From CAXBCP01 sp963974055 (GTDB taxonomy: Bacteria; Pseudomonadota; Alphaproteobacteria; MPNO01; UBA830), in NCBI GenBank assembly GCA_963974055.1, contig CAXBCP010000001.1:186001-250000 (forward strand): DNA of 64,000 nucleotides, in the 5' to 3' direction. Numbering within the stretch: the stretch's first letter is position 1; each line of letters opens with the position of its first letter. The notes under the pieces are model-generated. The model was not told the DNA's origin. It searched no databases and saw nothing but the letters and a program-made list of their open reading frames with translations. Both the position numbers and the translations under genes were made by a program. This document shows, one piece after another, positions 34,207 through 43,223 of this stretch.

Positions 34207-34794
34207 TTACTCCCCGCCGGTTTGATATTCGACCAGATAACTGGCGTAATACTTTTGAGGGCCGGGAGCCTGCCATCTGAAGCCCTTTGCTGTCGGTAGG
34301 TAATAAACCGGCATCCATTTGAAGTTATTGGTCGAGCATTTATATTTCGTGCGGTACCATTTCTTGGCCCAGACTTTAAACGCATTTCTTGGGTGCACTT
34401 CACCGTTCACCCATACGAGTTTACGAACACTGCAAAAGAATCGAAGGCCAATCCACACTTCTTCCTTGGCCTCGAAATTTGCTTTCAGAAAACTGTGGGT
34501 TTCAATGTCCTTGACTACTGCCAGGCGCCCCCGGACCCCCTTAAATATTCGCGTGCGCGCATATTTATTAGCTGTTGACCAATTCGGCGGCATTGGCAGA
34601 TCGACCCGCAGTTCAAAGTAGCTCTTGGTGTGGGGATTATAAATCGGCTTAACTGGAACGGCCGAAGAACCGGTCCTGTGATACGCCTCGCCGGTTTCGG
34701 CGGCGAGGGCCATCCTAGCTGTCGATGAGAGAAGCAAATATGCGACTGCTACGATGACGATCTTGAGTAGGGGCGCTCGAATAGGACTGAACAT
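34207..34794 (-). CDS. Secreted C-type lectin-like domain protein
   Basis: The 195-residue protein has a signal peptide (about residues 1-32, cut near ALAAE). The rest looks like one C-type-lectin-like domain: the GRLAVVKDIETHSFLKANF helix region, the hallmark W-I-G-L-R, K-L-V-W-V-N-G-E, F-K-V-W-A-K-K-W, the Y-K-C paired with an upstream F-F-C, MPVYYL, G-F-R-W and the final L-V-E-Y. The calcium-binding E-P-N/Q-P-D triplets of sugar-binding lectins are not obvious. It may bind the local polysaccharide. It lies alone on the - strand. Confidence 0.6.
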   Translation of the reverse strand: MFSPIRAPLLKIVIVAVAYLLLSSTARMALAAETGEAYHRTGSSAVPVKPIYNPHTKSYFELRVDLPMPPNWSTANKYARTRIFKGVRGRLAVVKDIETHSFLKANFEAKEEVWIGLRFFCSVRKLVWVNGEVHPRNAFKVWAKKWYRTKYKCSTNNFKWMPVYYLPTAKGFRWQAPGPQKYYASYLVEYQTGGE

Positions 34795-34912
34795 CAGTTC
34801 TTCTGCGGTTAGCACGATGTCTCTAAGACAGAGTATATAACGCCACCCGAAATATGTTAAGAACGGAGTAGGAGTGTATATTGCAGTTTGATTTTGTCGG
34901 GACGCCCAATTT

Positions 34913-35893
34913 ATGAAAACGCTTGTCACCGGAGCCGCGGGATTTATCGGTTACCATACCGCAACCCGTTTGCTCGACCGGGGCGACGAGGTCGTTGGTA
35001 TCGATATTGTGAACGACTATTACAGCGTGGCGCTTAAAAACGCCCGGCTGGAACGGCTGAAACAGAGAGACGGGTTTACGTTCCACAAGCTCGATCTTTC
35101 CGACCGGCAGGCCTTCGACGAAACTCGTTCGGCGATCCGTGGCGTCACCCGTGCTGTGCATCTCGCGGCGCAGGCGGGCGTCCGGCATTCGATCGAGCGG
35201 CCGTTCGACTATGTCGATGCGAACCTGGTCGCCCATATGACCGTTCTGGAATTATGCCGTCATCAGCCGGATTTCGAACATCTGGTTTATGCCAGTTCAA
35301 GTTCGGTCTATGGCGGGAACACCAAGCTTCCATTTGCCGTCGAAGACCGCGTCGATGCGCCGGTATCGCTCTATGCGGCGACCAAGCTGGCCAATGAACA
35401 TATGAGTTACAGTTATAGCCACCTTTACGGTCTTGCGCAGACGGGCCTGCGGTTTTTCACCGTCTACGGACCTTGGGGGCGGCCGGATATGGCGCTGTAT
35501 ATATTCGCGGATGCCATCCTCAAAGGGCGGCCTATCGAGGTTTTCAATCATGGCGACATGAAGCGCGATTTTACCTATGTCGACGATATTGTGACGGGGG
35601 TCGTGGCGGCGCACGACAATCCGCCCTCCGCCGACCCGGGGCCGCCCCACAGGGTCTACAATATCGGAAACAACCAATCGGAACCGTTGCTCCGCCTCAT
35701 CAGCGTGCTCGAAGAGTGCCTCGGGAAAAAAGCGGAAACGATCATGAAGCCGATGCAACTGGGCGATGTGAAAGAGAGCTTCGCAGATATCGAAGCGATC
35801 CGGCGCGATCTCGGATTCGAGCCGACAACCCCGATCGATGTCGGCGTGCCGAAATTCGTCGAATGGCTCAGATCCTATAACGGGAATTACTGA
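34913..35893 (+). CDS. UDP-glucuronate 4-epimerase-type NAD-dependent epimerase
   Basis: This 326-residue extended SDR has the cofactor motif T-G-A-A-G-F-I-G (residues 6-13) and the catalytic Y154-x-x-x-K158 in S-L-Y-A-A-T-K-L-A-N-E. The block SSSSVYGGNTKLPF (128-141) is typical of UDP-glucuronate 4-epimerases, which make UDP-galacturonate. V-Y-G-P-W-G-R-P-D-M-A and R-D-F-T-Y-V-D-D-I also fit that family. It supplies a nucleotide sugar for the downstream exopolysaccharide. The start at 34913 lies 118 bases from the divergent lectin gene. Confidence 0.92.
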   Translation: MKTLVTGAAGFIGYHTATRLLDRGDEVVGIDIVNDYYSVALKNARLERLKQRDGFTFHKLDLSDRQAFDETRSAIRGVTRAVHLAAQAGVRHSIERPFDYVDANLVAHMTVLELCRHQPDFEHLVYASSSSVYGGNTKLPFAVEDRVDAPVSLYAATKLANEHMSYSYSHLYGLAQTGLRFFTVYGPWGRPDMALYIFADAILKGRPIEVFNHGDMKRDFTYVDDIVTGVVAAHDNPPSADPGPPHRVYNIGNNQSEPLLRLISVLEECLGKKAETIMKPMQLGDVKESFADIEAIRRDLGFEPTTPIDVGVPKFVEWLRSYNGNY

Positions 35894-35935
35894 AGACCAC
35901 CGAAGTCTGTGCCGGCCGACACTCCGCCCTGTGCG

Positions 35936-37315
35936 TCAGCCCCGCTTGATCAGATACCCGGACGAACCCCCAAGGGCGGGATGTTGCCGATCCGTATTTT
36001 TTGCAGGGTTCCCGGGAGCCGCGGGGTCGGGATTCGCAACGTCTGAATCTGCAGCGTCCGGCATCGTCGTACGCTCTTTCGCAAGCTCCTGGCCTACCAT
36101 CCATCGCGTAACCACGATAATCGCCAGCACGTGGTAATACAGGTCAAAGGTGGCGACATTCAGAAACACGCCGGCGGTGGCATACCCGACAAGGCTGACC
36201 TGCGTCATCTTCGACAGGTCGCGGGCCCATTTCAAATTCGGGCTGCCGCGCGCGAGATGGTTCGTTCGCGAACACGTGAAGAAAGCGACCGTTCCCAGCA
36301 TTAGAAACAGGGTAAGACCGGGATAACCGTGTTCGCCCAGGACTTCGAAATAGATGCTGTGCGGCGCCCTGACAACCGGGGATTCCGGGTTGTAGATCGG
36401 CCACAAACGTTCCTGCGTATTGACCTTGAAACCGCCTCCCAGAAGGCGGTCGTTAGCTAGATTGATCGCGAAAAGCCATGCATCGAAACGGCCGGAGGCG
36501 GATTCGTCTTCTTCGTAGGAATCGATCGTATCCATCCTGTCGAACCACTTTTGCGGCATGAACGACAATACGCCGACAATACAGACCGCAGCGGCAAAGG
36601 CCACCGGCAGTTTTTTGCTCGATCTGAGCCACAGGAAAAAGCCCATGGTTGAAAGCGCAAGCAGCGCCCCGCGGGAATATGTCCCGATAATGGCGGCCAG
36701 CGTCAGAAGAATCATGACGCTCAACATGTGTCGCACCCACTTGTTGGTGGCCACCAGTTGCAGATAATGCATCAGCGGCATCGTCATGATCAGCGTCAGC
36801 GCAAGCTGGTTGTTGTCCTCGAAAAAGCTGCCGGGAGGTCCCCAGACCCGGTAGTTGCCGCCCGTCATTATCGAAAACAGACCGCCCCGGACACCGTAAA
36901 AACCGATCGAAAACACAATCATAGCGATTAGCCAATTCAGGCGGACCTTGGTTTTGATCATTGCCAGCGTCAGAATCGTCATGATCTGGATTTTGCCGAA
37001 TTCAATAAAACGCGTTTCGGCACGATCCGGCGCGAGTGCGGTAATTGTTGTTATCGCGGTCCAGGTAACAAAGAGAAACAGTACCACCGATACGGGTGAT
37101 ATCGGTATTCTCTTGTTCTCCCGGCTGATGGTGAACGCGATAATGGTGACAACGGCCGCAATCAGCGCGAACTGGAAACTATAGGCGAACCCATAAGTCA
37201 GCCGATGCGGGTTCATATAGGATATCCACGAGAACAGCAGAATCCCGGTCCACGGCTGCTTGAATATCAGAGGGATCGAGCCGAAAACGATAAGCGTAAT
37301 CAGGATATCGCGCAT
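35936..37315 (-). CDS. XrtA-associated O-glycosylation ligase/O-antigen ligase-like protein (TIGR03097 type)
   Basis: The 459-residue protein has about eleven membrane helices. The opening MRDILITLIVFGSIPLIFK and SWISYMNPHRLTYGFAY, the W-G-P-P-G-S-F-F-E-D-N-N-Q-L-A-L block near residue 160 and A-P-H-S-I-Y-F-E-V-L-G-E-H-G-Y-P-G near 317 match the exosortase-A-associated ligase/polymerase of the Wzy/WaaL superfamily. It would polymerise or attach the sugar repeat in the periplasm. The last 45 residues are Asp/Pro-rich and probably disordered. It is transcribed opposite to the glycosyltransferase genes beside it. Confidence 0.9.
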   Translation of the reverse strand: MRDILITLIVFGSIPLIFKQPWTGILLFSWISYMNPHRLTYGFAYSFQFALIAAVVTIIAFTISRENKRIPISPVSVVLFLFVTWTAITTITALAPDRAETRFIEFGKIQIMTILTLAMIKTKVRLNWLIAMIVFSIGFYGVRGGLFSIMTGGNYRVWGPPGSFFEDNNQLALTLIMTMPLMHYLQLVATNKWVRHMLSVMILLTLAAIIGTYSRGALLALSTMGFFLWLRSSKKLPVAFAAAVCIVGVLSFMPQKWFDRMDTIDSYEEDESASGRFDAWLFAINLANDRLLGGGFKVNTQERLWPIYNPESPVVRAPHSIYFEVLGEHGYPGLTLFLMLGTVAFFTCSRTNHLARGSPNLKWARDLSKMTQVSLVGYATAGVFLNVATFDLYYHVLAIIVVTRWMVGQELAKERTTMPDAADSDVANPDPAAPGNPAKNTDRQHPALGGSSGYLIKRG

Positions 37316-37497
37316 CGGTCAGTCGGTCTTTCCTGCAGGTTGACATGCGGAAAAAAGCCGTCGCGTTTCCGCTTTCATCCAAACGTCAGTTCCACTAAAG
37401 ATAACGGGTTCCGCCAAAAATGTGTAATCGTTCGGAATTATATCGCTGATCCAGCTGTATATTATCACCAGTACGTATTGAATATGAATATCCTCGC

Positions 37498-38844
37498 ATG
37501 AAGATATTATTAGTCTCCTGGTATTTCCCTCCCTGCAGTACCATGGGTGCTCTTCGTGTCGGGAAATTCGCGAAATACCTCGTCGGCGAAGGACACGACG
37601 TCCGCATCGTCTGCGCCAAAGACCAGCCTTACGCGATGGATCATCCCGTCGAGGTTCCGGAAGATTTCATTTACCGGACGATCTGGCGCGATATCAACTG
37701 GTTGCCCGCCAGCATCCAGCGGGTACGCGCAGGCATCAAGTCTTTACTTTCCGGGAAAACCCGCGCGCCTGGCGTCGGGGCGCAGGATGCACCGCCGGCT
37801 GCGGCAAACACGCCGCACCAACCGAATGGCATTCTCCGCCTGATTCTGAATTTCTATCAGAACCTGACGAACATTCCCGACGGTATGATTGGCTGGCTGT
37901 TACCAGCCTTGCGGGCGGGGCGCAAGGCGACGAAGGGCTGGAAGCCGGATGTCGTTTTTGCCAGCGCGCCGCCATTCACGACCCTGATCGCAGGGCGTAT
38001 TATTGCCAAACGCGCAAAGGCGCCGCTTGTGATCGAATATCGCGACCGGTGGATCGAAGATCCCTACGGTCTCGAAGACCCGAAATTCCGCCAGTGGCTC
38101 GATCGCAGAATCGAAGAATGGTGCGCCCGTCCGGCCGTCGGCGTGGTGACGGTCTCCGATCCCTGGGCGGAGGATTACCGCCAGCGGTGGGGAAAGCCCG
38201 TTGCGGTTGCGTATAACGGCTTCGATCCGGACGATGTTGCCAAACTCGACGACGTGCCGCCTTCAGGATCCGACAAACTGAAAATTCTGTATACGGGTAT
38301 CATATACCCCGAGCGCCGTGACCCGACCCCTTTATTCGAGGCACTGTCCAGACTGGGCGCCCGGCGTGACGAGATTTCCGTAGATTTTTACGGGGCAAAT
38401 GTCGGCCGGCTCGAGGGGGCGGTTGCCGGACATGCGCAGCAGGACATCGTGTCGCTGCGGCCCGGCATACCGTTTGCGGAGGCCCTGAAACTGCAGCGTC
38501 AGGCCGACGTTCTTCTGCTGTTGCAATGGAACGACCCGCTCGAAGCAGGGAATGTGCCGGGGAAACTGTTCGAATACCTGGCCGCCCGGCGTCCCGTGCT
38601 GGGTATTGGTTTCGAGCAGGGCGTACCGGCGCGTATTCTTAGGGAACGCAATGCCGGGCGTGTTCTAAACGATCCCGATCAGATTGCCGCTTACCTTACC
38701 GAGCTTCTCGACCAGAAAAAACGGAATGGCAGCATAGACCTGCTGCCGGCCGATGTATCCGCCGGTCTTTCCCGGCCGGAGCAATACAGGCATATCGAAC
38801 GCATGCTTGGAGACGCCGGCCAGTTACGCGCCGACGCGCGCTGA
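37498..38844 (+). CDS. Glycosyltransferase family 4 protein
   Basis: The 448-residue protein opens MKILLVSWYFPPCSTMGALR, the usual GT4 N-terminal loop. The C-terminal domain has L-K-I-L-Y-T-G-I-I-Y-P-E-R-R and a P-G-K-L-F-E-Y-L-A-A-R-R-P-V-L-G donor-binding segment near residue 360. A hydrophobic helix near residue 120-145 (P-N-G-I-L-R-L-I-L-N-F-Y-Q-N-L) may contact the membrane. It adds one sugar to the lipid-linked repeat of the exopolysaccharide; donor and acceptor are unknown. Confidence 0.88.
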   Translation: MKILLVSWYFPPCSTMGALRVGKFAKYLVGEGHDVRIVCAKDQPYAMDHPVEVPEDFIYRTIWRDINWLPASIQRVRAGIKSLLSGKTRAPGVGAQDAPPAAANTPHQPNGILRLILNFYQNLTNIPDGMIGWLLPALRAGRKATKGWKPDVVFASAPPFTTLIAGRIIAKRAKAPLVIEYRDRWIEDPYGLEDPKFRQWLDRRIEEWCARPAVGVVTVSDPWAEDYRQRWGKPVAVAYNGFDPDDVAKLDDVPPSGSDKLKILYTGIIYPERRDPTPLFEALSRLGARRDEISVDFYGANVGRLEGAVAGHAQQDIVSLRPGIPFAEALKLQRQADVLLLLQWNDPLEAGNVPGKLFEYLAARRPVLGIGFEQGVPARILRERNAGRVLNDPDQIAAYLTELLDQKKRNGSIDLLPADVSAGLSRPEQYRHIERMLGDAGQLRADAR

Positions 38845-38898
38845 TGTTGCGTATTTCCGCCGAATTGGGGGCGAACGTGACAGTTCCGGCGCAATAAA

Positions 38899-40350
38899 AT
38901 GAGTGTCCGGAAATCGCTGCTGATATCGTTCGGTGAAAAATACACCGTCCTTCTGATCTCGATCGCCTCGACGATGATTCTGGCGCGCCTTTTGTCGCCG
39001 GCTGAAATCGGGATTTTTTCGGTCAGCGTGGCGGTTGTAGGCATAGCCCAGATGGTCCGCGACTTCGGCGTCACCCAGTATCTGATTGTCGAACGGGATT
39101 TGACGCGGGACCGAATCCGCGCGGCGTTCGGCATTACCATCGTTATTTCATGGTCGCTGGCGGCGGTGCTTTACTTTGGTCGCGACACCCTTGCTGATTT
39201 CTATTCGGAACCGAAGCTTCATACTGCGCTGTCCGTGCTGTGTTTCAATTTCATCCTGATTCCGTTCGGCAATCCCGTCCTTTCGCTGTTGCGCCGGGAC
39301 ATGGCGTTTGGAACGCTCTTCCGGATCAACACCCTGACGGCGATTATCCGGGAATCCACGGCGGTGGGTCTGGCATTTGGCGGTTTCGGGTTTATGAGTC
39401 TCGTTTGGGGTTCGTTTGCCGGGGTCGCCGCGACCGCCGCACTGGCGACACTCGCCCGGCCTTCCCAGGCCTGGGTGATGCCGGGGTTCCGGGAGTGGCG
39501 CCGGGTACTGAAATTCGGGCTCCCGGCCAGCGCCACCGCCTTCGTTTCGGAAATCGGCGCGAGCACGGCGGACCTGGCGCTTGGACGTATTCAGGGTTTC
39601 GCCGAAGTGGGCCTGTACAGCCGGGCCATGGGGCTGGTGAACCTGTTTCACCAGAACATCATGAGTGCGGTCAGGTGGGTATCTCTGCCGGCGTTTGCCG
39701 CCGACGAGCGCGACGGCAAGGCGCTTGAGGAAAATTATCTGAAGTCGGTCGGTTATGTTACCGCCGTGGCCTGGCCGTTCTACGGATTCCTCTGTCTGAT
39801 GGCGTTTCCGATCATCCGGATTTTGTTCGGCGATCAATGGGATGAAAGTGTGCCGCTCGTCAGAATTCTGGCAATCGCCGGTATGATCGGCGCGACATGG
39901 AATCTCGCCGGGCAGGTGTTACTCGTGATCGGACTGGTCCGGAAAGTGTTCTGGGCGGAAGTGATTATCCAGAGCGCCCGCGTCCTGTTAATTATCGCGG
40001 CGGCGTTTCACAGTCTGGAACTCGTGGCGTGGGCGCAGGTCGTTACGTATTCAGTCGGTTTTTCCATCTACCAGTTTTATCTGGGCCGCAATTTCAATAT
40101 TACGCTGGTCGATGTGTTTCGAGCGGTCTGGAAGAGCCTGCTGGCGGCGATCTTCTCCGTGGTCGGCCCGGCGCTTGTCGTCCTGGCCTGGGGATTGACG
40201 CCGGACAATCTTTTTCTGTCGCTATTCGCCGCGTCCCTCGCCGCTGCGGTTGGCTGGCTGGCCGGGCTCTTCATCGTCAATCATCCGATGCGTATTGAAA
40301 TACAATCGCTTATCATGCGGAAAACCAAATCCAGCCAAGGGGTCGATTAA
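38899..40350 (+). CDS. Lipopolysaccharide/exopolysaccharide flippase (Wzx-like, MOP superfamily)
   Basis: The 483-residue protein has 12-14 membrane helices. The start SVRKSLLISFGEKYTVLLISIASTMILARLLSPAEIGIFSV is the typical MOP flippase beginning, with R-x-L-x-P-x-x-I/V-G. F-A-E-V-G-L-Y-S-R-A-M-G near residue 234 is also typical. It moves the lipid-linked repeat across the inner membrane. The methyltransferase-like gene follows 2 bases behind its stop codon. Confidence 0.9.
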   Translation: MSVRKSLLISFGEKYTVLLISIASTMILARLLSPAEIGIFSVSVAVVGIAQMVRDFGVTQYLIVERDLTRDRIRAAFGITIVISWSLAAVLYFGRDTLADFYSEPKLHTALSVLCFNFILIPFGNPVLSLLRRDMAFGTLFRINTLTAIIRESTAVGLAFGGFGFMSLVWGSFAGVAATAALATLARPSQAWVMPGFREWRRVLKFGLPASATAFVSEIGASTADLALGRIQGFAEVGLYSRAMGLVNLFHQNIMSAVRWVSLPAFAADERDGKALEENYLKSVGYVTAVAWPFYGFLCLMAFPIIRILFGDQWDESVPLVRILAIAGMIGATWNLAGQVLLVIGLVRKVFWAEVIIQSARVLLIIAAAFHSLELVAWAQVVTYSVGFSIYQFYLGRNFNITLVDVFRAVWKSLLAAIFSVVGPALVVLAWGLTPDNLFLSLFAASLAAAVGWLAGLFIVNHPMRIEIQSLIMRKTKSSQGVD

Positions 40351-40352
40351 CA

Positions 40353-41129
40353 GTGTTACCGCCAGTATTGGGATATGTCATCGGCTTTGCTCTGTTGGCC
40401 GTTCTTGTGTTGCTTTTATATGTGCTCTGGAAAGTCAGAGCAGTGCATTTAAAAGTCTATGACGTCATGGATGCCGTTCGGCAAACTCAGGACAGAGACC
40501 TGGTAAATCATTTTCAGCAGTCCCAGCTGGTGCGTATTCTGGAGCATGAACTGGATCTGGACAGACCGCTGCCCGCATTGCGCGGGTGGGCGGCCTCTCC
40601 GGACTTTCTACTTGTCATAACACGGCATGCACGCGACCGGCGCCCGAAGATTGTCGTCGAATGCAGCTCAGGGGTTTCGACAATCGTTCTTGCGCGTGTC
40701 GCGCAACTCAACGGCCAAGGGCACGTTTATAGCCTGGAACACGATCCCGTTTTCGGTGCGCAGACCCGGCAGGAACTGCATGCCCGGGGCTTGGCGGAAT
40801 GGGCGACGGTGATCGACGCTCCCCTTACGGAACATCGTATCGATGGCGATGCATGGCCGTGGTACAGCCTCGAAAATCTTCCCGTCGACGAAATCGATCA
40901 GATCGTCATTGACGGCCCACCCTACTCGGTAGGACCGCTCGCGCGCTATCCGGCCGGGCCGCTATTGTTCGGTAAGGTGCGAGAGGATGGCGCGGCGTTT
41001 CTGGATGATGCCGACCGGGTCGAGGAAACCGAAATTTCCGAACGCTGGGTGCGGGAATTGTCCGGGTGGAAAATGAACACGGAGTATTGCGAGAAAGGGT
41101 GCAGGCGGTTTACCCGGAGAGGCGATTAA
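40353..41129 (+). CDS. Membrane-anchored class I SAM-dependent methyltransferase-like protein
   Basis: The 258-residue protein starts at a GTG with one membrane helix (residues 7-27). The soluble part looks like a methyltransferase-24 fold: P-K-I-V-V-E-C-S-S-G-V-S-T-I-V-L-A-R (about 98-115) is SAM motif I, G-H-V-Y-S-L-E-H-D-P is motif II, and D-Q-I-V-I-D-G-P-P near 186-194 is motif IV. It might methylate a sugar of the repeat. It overlaps the following GT2 gene by one base. Confidence 0.72.
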   Translation: MLPPVLGYVIGFALLAVLVLLLYVLWKVRAVHLKVYDVMDAVRQTQDRDLVNHFQQSQLVRILEHELDLDRPLPALRGWAASPDFLLVITRHARDRRPKIVVECSSGVSTIVLARVAQLNGQGHVYSLEHDPVFGAQTRQELHARGLAEWATVIDAPLTEHRIDGDAWPWYSLENLPVDEIDQIVIDGPPYSVGPLARYPAGPLLFGKVREDGAAFLDDADRVEETEISERWVRELSGWKMNTEYCEKGCRRFTRRGD

Positions 41130-42082
41130 TGCCAGCAAGCTCTCCAGCAAAGGTTTCCGTCGTTATCCCGTGTTTCAATGACGGTGCCTATCTGGCGGAA
41201 TCTGTCGGGTCCGTCCTGGCGCAACAGGGCGGTTTCGAACTGTGCGAGGTGCTTGTCGTCGACGACGGCAGCGACGATCCGCAGACGCTGGAGGCTCTTA
41301 CCGAAATCGCAAAGCATCCAAAGGTAATAACAGCACCCAACGAAGAGCAGAAAGGCCCTGGAGGCGCCCGCAATACCGGAGTCAGACGCGCGACCGGCGA
41401 CTGGATCGTATTTCTGGATTCCGACGACATCCTGTGCGACGGCAGTATCGATGCGCGACTGCGCGCCGCCGCCGGTTTTCCGGGGAGCCGTTGGGTGGGC
41501 GGGGATTTCATCATCCTGAACGAAGATGGCATCCTTGAATCGGAAACGTTTTTCAGAAGCCGCCCACAGCCGCGCAGGGTGGTGAACGCTGCATTCGAAA
41601 CCGGCGCCCCGATACTGCTGTCTCGACCTGTGCGGGAATTCATTGAGAACCCGCCTACGAACATGTGTTGTACGATGGCGAAAAAAGACCTGATCGAGGC
41701 TGTTGGCGGGTTCGACCCGACGCAGCGCTTGCAGCAGGATTTTCATCTGTTTATTCGAATGGCGTATTACGCTGATTTTGTCTTCGTCCCGCAGTCGGTG
41801 ATGCATTACCGGCTGCACTCCGGAAATTCGACCCGGTCGTCACTGAATACGCTGCGCTGGCGGGAAACAGCCTGCCGGAAATTGCTGGCGGATGCGACGT
41901 TCGCGACATATGCGGCCGCGCTTAAACGAAAAATTTCGGAGGTTAACCGCGAGATCTCGGTTGAGCTTGCTGTCAGCGGATCGCAATGGTCGTCAATGCA
42001 GGCGGCCCTGCGGTCCCTTGTGGCCTGCCCGGAAAATATGGCGGGCTGGAAAAGGCTGGCAGCCAGCCTGATTTTCAGATGA
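41129..42082 (+). CDS. Glycosyltransferase family 2 protein
   Basis: This 317-residue protein has the GT-A core: KVSVVIPCFNDGAYLAESVGSVLAQ at the start, V-V-D-D-G-S-D-D near residue 50, K-G-P-G-G-A-R-N-T-G and the metal-binding F-L-D-S-D-D near 98-103. The GGF-D-P-T-Q-R-L-Q-Q-D segment holds the catalytic base region. It overlaps the previous gene by one base and has CCGGAGAGGCG ahead of the ATG. No membrane helix is seen. Confidence 0.9.
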   Translation: MPASSPAKVSVVIPCFNDGAYLAESVGSVLAQQGGFELCEVLVVDDGSDDPQTLEALTEIAKHPKVITAPNEEQKGPGGARNTGVRRATGDWIVFLDSDDILCDGSIDARLRAAAGFPGSRWVGGDFIILNEDGILESETFFRSRPQPRRVVNAAFETGAPILLSRPVREFIENPPTNMCCTMAKKDLIEAVGGFDPTQRLQQDFHLFIRMAYYADFVFVPQSVMHYRLHSGNSTRSSLNTLRWRETACRKLLADATFATYAAALKRKISEVNREISVELAVSGSQWSSMQAALRSLVACPENMAGWKRLAASLIFR

Positions 42083-42137
42083 TTGCCGGTTTTACGGCGG
42101 GGAATCTGCCTTTGTTAATGTTCTCGGGGTTTAGCCA

Positions 42138-43178
42138 ATGCGTGTAGCTTTCATTTCCTATCCAATGCTGCTCCAGCGTTATGGCGGGTTGCAGGTCCAG
42201 ATGATCGAGAGCATGAACGCGCTCAACGGGATGGGGTTCGATGTATCGCTGTTCGACTGGCGGACCGAAAAGATAGAGGATTACGATCTTCTCCATATCT
42301 TTTCCGCGCTCAACAGCAATCACCGGATGGTCGAAGCCGCCAAGGCGGTTGGCGTGCCGGTGGTGATGTCGACTGTTGTGCATCCCCCGTTTCCGGCGCG
42401 TTACCGGCTGGCGTCGGAGATGCTCGGCAAAATCCTCGGTAAATTGACCAACTATTCGGTGACGACGACCTATCACCAGATCCGTGCCGGCGTCAGCACG
42501 TCAGACCAGATCATCGTCAACGGCGATATGGAGCTCGACATGATGGTCGGGCAGTTCGGCGCCTCCGCCGACCGGGTATCGATTATTCCGAATGCCGTGG
42601 GGCAGCGTTTCTTCGATGCGACACCCGACCTGTTCGACACCCGGTTCGGCATTCCCCATCCGTTCGTCGTCTGCTCCGCCTCTGTGTCGCCGCACAAGAA
42701 TCAGCTCGCGATCGCCAAGGCCCTGAAGGGAACCGACATCGGCATCGTCCTCGTCGGTAACTGCCACAAGCAGTATGAATCCTATCTTGAAGAGTGCAGA
42801 TCCGTCGCCGGGGAAAACCTCCACTATCTTGGCGGCTTCGCGTTCGACGACCCTGTGCTGCCGTCGCTGTATGCGGCCGCGGACGCGCTGGTTCTGCCCA
42901 GCCTGTCCGAAGTGATGCCGTTTGCCATGCTCGAATGTCTTGCGTCGGGTACGCCGGCGATCATTACCCGTCATCAAAGCGTCGATCTTGCCCAGACGCC
43001 CAATCTTTTCGAGGAAATCGATCCGCATGATTTTACCGGCCTGCGGGACATGACCGAGCGTTTCGTTGCGAACCCCGCCACCGTCCAGGCGTGCCGCGAT
43101 TTCGTTGCGAGCTATACGTGGGAAAACGTCGCGCTGCAGATTCGCGAGGTCTACCGGCGGATCAATCCGGACATCTGA
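42138..43178 (+). CDS. Glycosyltransferase family 4 protein
   Basis: The 346-residue GT-B enzyme has a YGGLQVQM opening loop near residue 15, F-V-V-C-S-A-S-V-S-P-H-K-N-Q near 174 and the donor-site segment A-L-V-L-P-S-L-S-E-V-M-P-F-A-M-L-E-C-L-A-S-G-T-P near 253-276, with the E-x7-E pattern. It probably adds another sugar of the repeat. It follows the GT2 gene by 55 bases and converges on wecB. Confidence 0.92.
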   Translation: MRVAFISYPMLLQRYGGLQVQMIESMNALNGMGFDVSLFDWRTEKIEDYDLLHIFSALNSNHRMVEAAKAVGVPVVMSTVVHPPFPARYRLASEMLGKILGKLTNYSVTTTYHQIRAGVSTSDQIIVNGDMELDMMVGQFGASADRVSIIPNAVGQRFFDATPDLFDTRFGIPHPFVVCSASVSPHKNQLAIAKALKGTDIGIVLVGNCHKQYESYLEECRSVAGENLHYLGGFAFDDPVLPSLYAAADALVLPSLSEVMPFAMLECLASGTPAIITRHQSVDLAQTPNLFEEIDPHDFTGLRDMTERFVANPATVQACRDFVASYTWENVALQIREVYRRINPDI

Positions 43179-43223
43179 CCGGTTGCCCGATACGCCGGAT
43201 ATACGTTGCGGGCGCCCGGCGTT

